NCBI RefSeq assembly: GCF_900103535.1
Contig: NZ_FNHQ01000019.1
Span: forward strand, 1 to 53,527
DNA: 53,527 bases
DNA from: Megasphaera paucivorans
GTDB lineage: Bacteria; Bacillota; Negativicutes; Veillonellales; Megasphaeraceae
Direction: 5' to 3'
Part shown: piece by piece, positions 51,977 to 53,527 of the stretch
Position numbering within the stretch: the stretch's first letter is position 1
How the letters are laid out: each line of letters begins with the position of its first letter
Made by a program: the position numbers and the translations under genes
The notes under the pieces: model-generated
Databases searched by the model: none
Seen by the model: the letters and a program-made list of their open reading frames with translations, nothing else
Told to the model about the DNA's origin: nothing

Positions 51977-53178
51977 AAATAACTTGTTTAGAGAACTATA
52001 TGAAGAGAATAACTCAATTAGACCGATTGTCTCGGACTAGTATAGGCACATTTCAATTGACTGCATTGAATACCGTCCTGAAGCGGGAACATGCCCGGGA
52101 CGGTTTTTATCGTATGCTGCCTTCTCATATTACCTCTTTGGAGGAATTGCAGTATTTTCCTTTTACAACATCCCGTCAGTTAATGGATAACAGCACTTCA
52201 CTGCTTCTTTGTTCGCAGGCAGAGATTCAGCGGATTATAACTGATCAGACAAGCGGCACGACAGGGGTACCGAAAAGAGTGTTTTATACAGCGGGGGATT
52301 GTAAAAATACCTTGGATTTTTTTGTCGCCGGACTTGCTGAAATGGTGTTTCCCGGAAGCCGCACAATGATTTGCATGCCCTTTTCCGGGCCGTATAGTCT
52401 GGGAAGCCTTATTTCACAAGCAATAGAGCGGCTGGGAGCCGTTCCTATCAAGGCGGGTACGGAATGTACTTTTGGGGAATATTCGACTATATTACAACAG
52501 CAAAAACCGGATACATTTATAGGAATGGCAGCTCCCTTATTATCTATATTGCGATTTTGCGGTTCCTATGCATTAAAACGGGCCTTATTGAGTGGTGATG
52601 CTTGTCCTGAAACGGTAAAATCTGCGATTGAGCATTTTGGAATTGTACTTTTTCCGCATTATGGCTCGCGGGAAATGGCTTTGGGCGGAGCTGTAACTTG
52701 TGCTGCTCATGAAGGAATGCATGTCAGGGAAAATCATGTCATTGTTGAAATTATTGGAGAAAAAGGGGAACAATTGCCGCCAGGAGAATATGGGGAATTG
52801 GTTATTACGACAATTGGAATGGAAGCGATGCCGCTTATACGTTACCGTACGGGGGATATAACACGGATTTTTCCGAATCAGTGTCCTTGTGGAAGTGAGA
52901 TTATACGACTGGATCATGTTAGAAGGAGCAATCATTACATGGAACTGTTAGATAATATTCTTTTTTCTTATGAATGGCTGGTAGATTATTGCATTACGAT
53001 AAGTGCGCAGATTGTTGATATACGGATCATTACTTTATCAAAATCAAAGTTAGAAAATACGATCAATAGCAAAATTACAGAAATTTTTCCGGGAAAAGAA
53101 ATACATCTATCTGCAACCCCTTGCGATATTTCTGATACATTATTTTATCGGGGGAAACGGGGCATACAAATCTGTTGA
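51973..53178 (+). CDS. PaaK-like AMP-dependent CoA ligase (DVU_1553-like)
   Basis: 401 residues, overlapping the radical-SAM gene by four bases. The adenylate-forming signature TDQTSGTTGVPKRVFYT lies at residues 90-106, HYGSREMAL in the middle, and ELVITTIGMEAMPLIRYRTGDI with the CPCG cysteines after it, as in the phenylacetate-CoA ligase group. At about 400 residues it is shorter than PaaK (about 430-440). It could activate an acid or a protein carboxylate or cysteine substrate of the pathway. It is the last gene before the ISLre2 element. Confidence 0.85.
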   Translation: MKITCLENYMKRITQLDRLSRTSIGTFQLTALNTVLKREHARDGFYRMLPSHITSLEELQYFPFTTSRQLMDNSTSLLLCSQAEIQRIITDQTSGTTGVPKRVFYTAGDCKNTLDFFVAGLAEMVFPGSRTMICMPFSGPYSLGSLISQAIERLGAVPIKAGTECTFGEYSTILQQQKPDTFIGMAAPLLSILRFCGSYALKRALLSGDACPETVKSAIEHFGIVLFPHYGSREMALGGAVTCAAHEGMHVRENHVIVEIIGEKGEQLPPGEYGELVITTIGMEAMPLIRYRTGDITRIFPNQCPCGSEIIRLDHVRRSNHYMELLDNILFSYEWLVDYCITISAQIVDIRIITLSKSKLENTINSKITEIFPGKEIHLSATPCDISDTLFYRGKRGIQIC

Positions 53179-53219
53179 AAAAATAAAGCTTAGTGTAAAA
53201 TAGTTCTCGGTAAGATATT

Positions 53220-53527
53220 GCAAAAAAAAGAAAAGACCTAGATAATAGATATATTGCCTAGCCAGCAAAATATATCACAACCGAAGGTCTTCTCATGGAA
53301 TATATTATAGCAGAAATTATCAAAACAATAAAGGAATCCGATACCGCGATCATACGCGAAACAAAATTATTGCAGCTGTTTATGCGGATTTTCACAGAGG
53401 CACTGGTTTGTGCGTTAGAAATCATGGATACAGAATTGGTGGAACAGTACAAGAAACAAGGATATCAGATAGAACGGCGGGATCGCCGTACGATACAAGG
53501 ACTATTCGGCACCGTTACCTATCAGCG
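53220..53527 (+). mobile_element. Left end of an ISLre2-family insertion sequence (truncated by the window)
   Basis: The transposase frame opens at 53295. An upstream inverted repeat AAGACCT / AGGTCTT (53234-53240 and 53285-53291) and an internal GATATATTGC / GCAAAATATATC hairpin lie just before it. The element end is not defined precisely; it is placed near 53220. It starts about 40 bases after the last gene of the TrsS operon and may have displaced genes downstream. Confidence 0.6.
53295..53527 (+). CDS. ISLre2-family (UPF0236) transposase, N-terminal part
   Basis: 77 codons to the window edge. The visible part, MEYIIAEIIKTIKESDTAII, then FTEALVCALEIMDTELVEQYKKQGYQIERRDRRTIQGLFGTVTYQR, has the N-terminal layout of UPF0236/ISLre2 transposases: the charged helix, then R-R-T-I-x-x-L-F-G-x-V-x-Y-x-R. 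The rest of the gene lies beyond the window. Confidence 0.75.
   Translation, partial: MEYIIAEIIKTIKESDTAIIRETKLLQLFMRIFTEALVCALEIMDTELVEQYKKQGYQIERRDRRTIQGLFGTVTYQ

Overview
The window looks like the chromosome of an anaerobic, low-G+C Firmicute with a two-membrane envelope, most likely a Negativicute of the Veillonella/Megasphaera/Dialister kind. The evidence is the 54-residue 2[4Fe-4S] ferredoxin (which resembles, from memory, the Megasphaera elsdenii one), an RND efflux pump with a lipoprotein adaptor (an outer-membrane trait), AT-rich DNA with Firmicute-style AGGAGG ribosome sites, and radical-SAM, molybdenum and iron-sulfur enzymes. I see no rRNA, tRNA, CRISPR array or prophage.

Layout. 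0-9 kb: the end of an unidentified gene, an MFS anion transporter, an AEC-type transporter, a decayed pucR::aroM fusion, an M18 aminopeptidase, a YgiD-type dioxygenase, and a MarR regulator under a 68-bp near-perfect palindrome followed by a secreted protein and a frameshifted Acg-type oxidoreductase. 9-15.5 kb: an Rrf2 regulator, a methyltransferase and a sulfur-redox operon: a CoA-disulfide-reductase/rhodanese/sirohaem-reductase fusion, DsrE, a 43-residue CxxC membrane protein, a polyferredoxin membrane protein and a TlpA thioredoxin. 15.7-21.3 kb: an M20 amidohydrolase, a 33-bp-arm hairpin, remnants of an HD hydrolase, a MocR regulator and an XRE regulator, plus an intact MBL-fold hydrolase and a MalY-type C-S lyase. 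21.4-28.2 kb: a His-rich MarR regulator with its operators, an RND adaptor and pump, and an Fe-alcohol dehydrogenase.

28.3-31.7 kb (minus strand) is a three-gene unit of a 22-residue-repeat protein, a MoxR AAA+ ATPase and a metallopeptidase-like/VWA protein. 31.9-36.5 kb has MscS and a response regulator/histidine kinase/MFS exporter operon. 36.68-36.83 kb is a candidate small RNA whose hairpin loops all expose C-rich (CCCC) anti-Shine-Dalgarno-like sequence. 36.9-41.4 kb carries MarR/GNAT, ferredoxin, lspA-rluD-pyrR and a membrane-anchored hydrolase.

41.4-53.2 kb is the most distinctive region. It holds an NTP-transferase/ModE-like fusion (minus strand), a Mop-type molybdenum aldehyde oxidoreductase, and an eight-gene, tightly overlapping operon: dicluster oxidoreductase, Zn-ribbon redox protein, methyltransferase, C-GCAxxG-C-C protein, class V aminotransferase/desulfurase, an unrecognised 92-residue protein, a TrsS-like radical SAM protein and a PaaK-like adenylating enzyme. 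It matches the functionally unresolved Desulfovibrio DVU_1551-1559 neighbourhood and probably builds, modifies or serves the Mop enzyme. An ISLre2-type element starts just after it and runs off the window.

Several genes are visibly decaying by homopolymer indels, nonsense codons and deletions, so the accessory genome is in turnover. Protein identities rest on motif and family recognition by eye; no database search was run.
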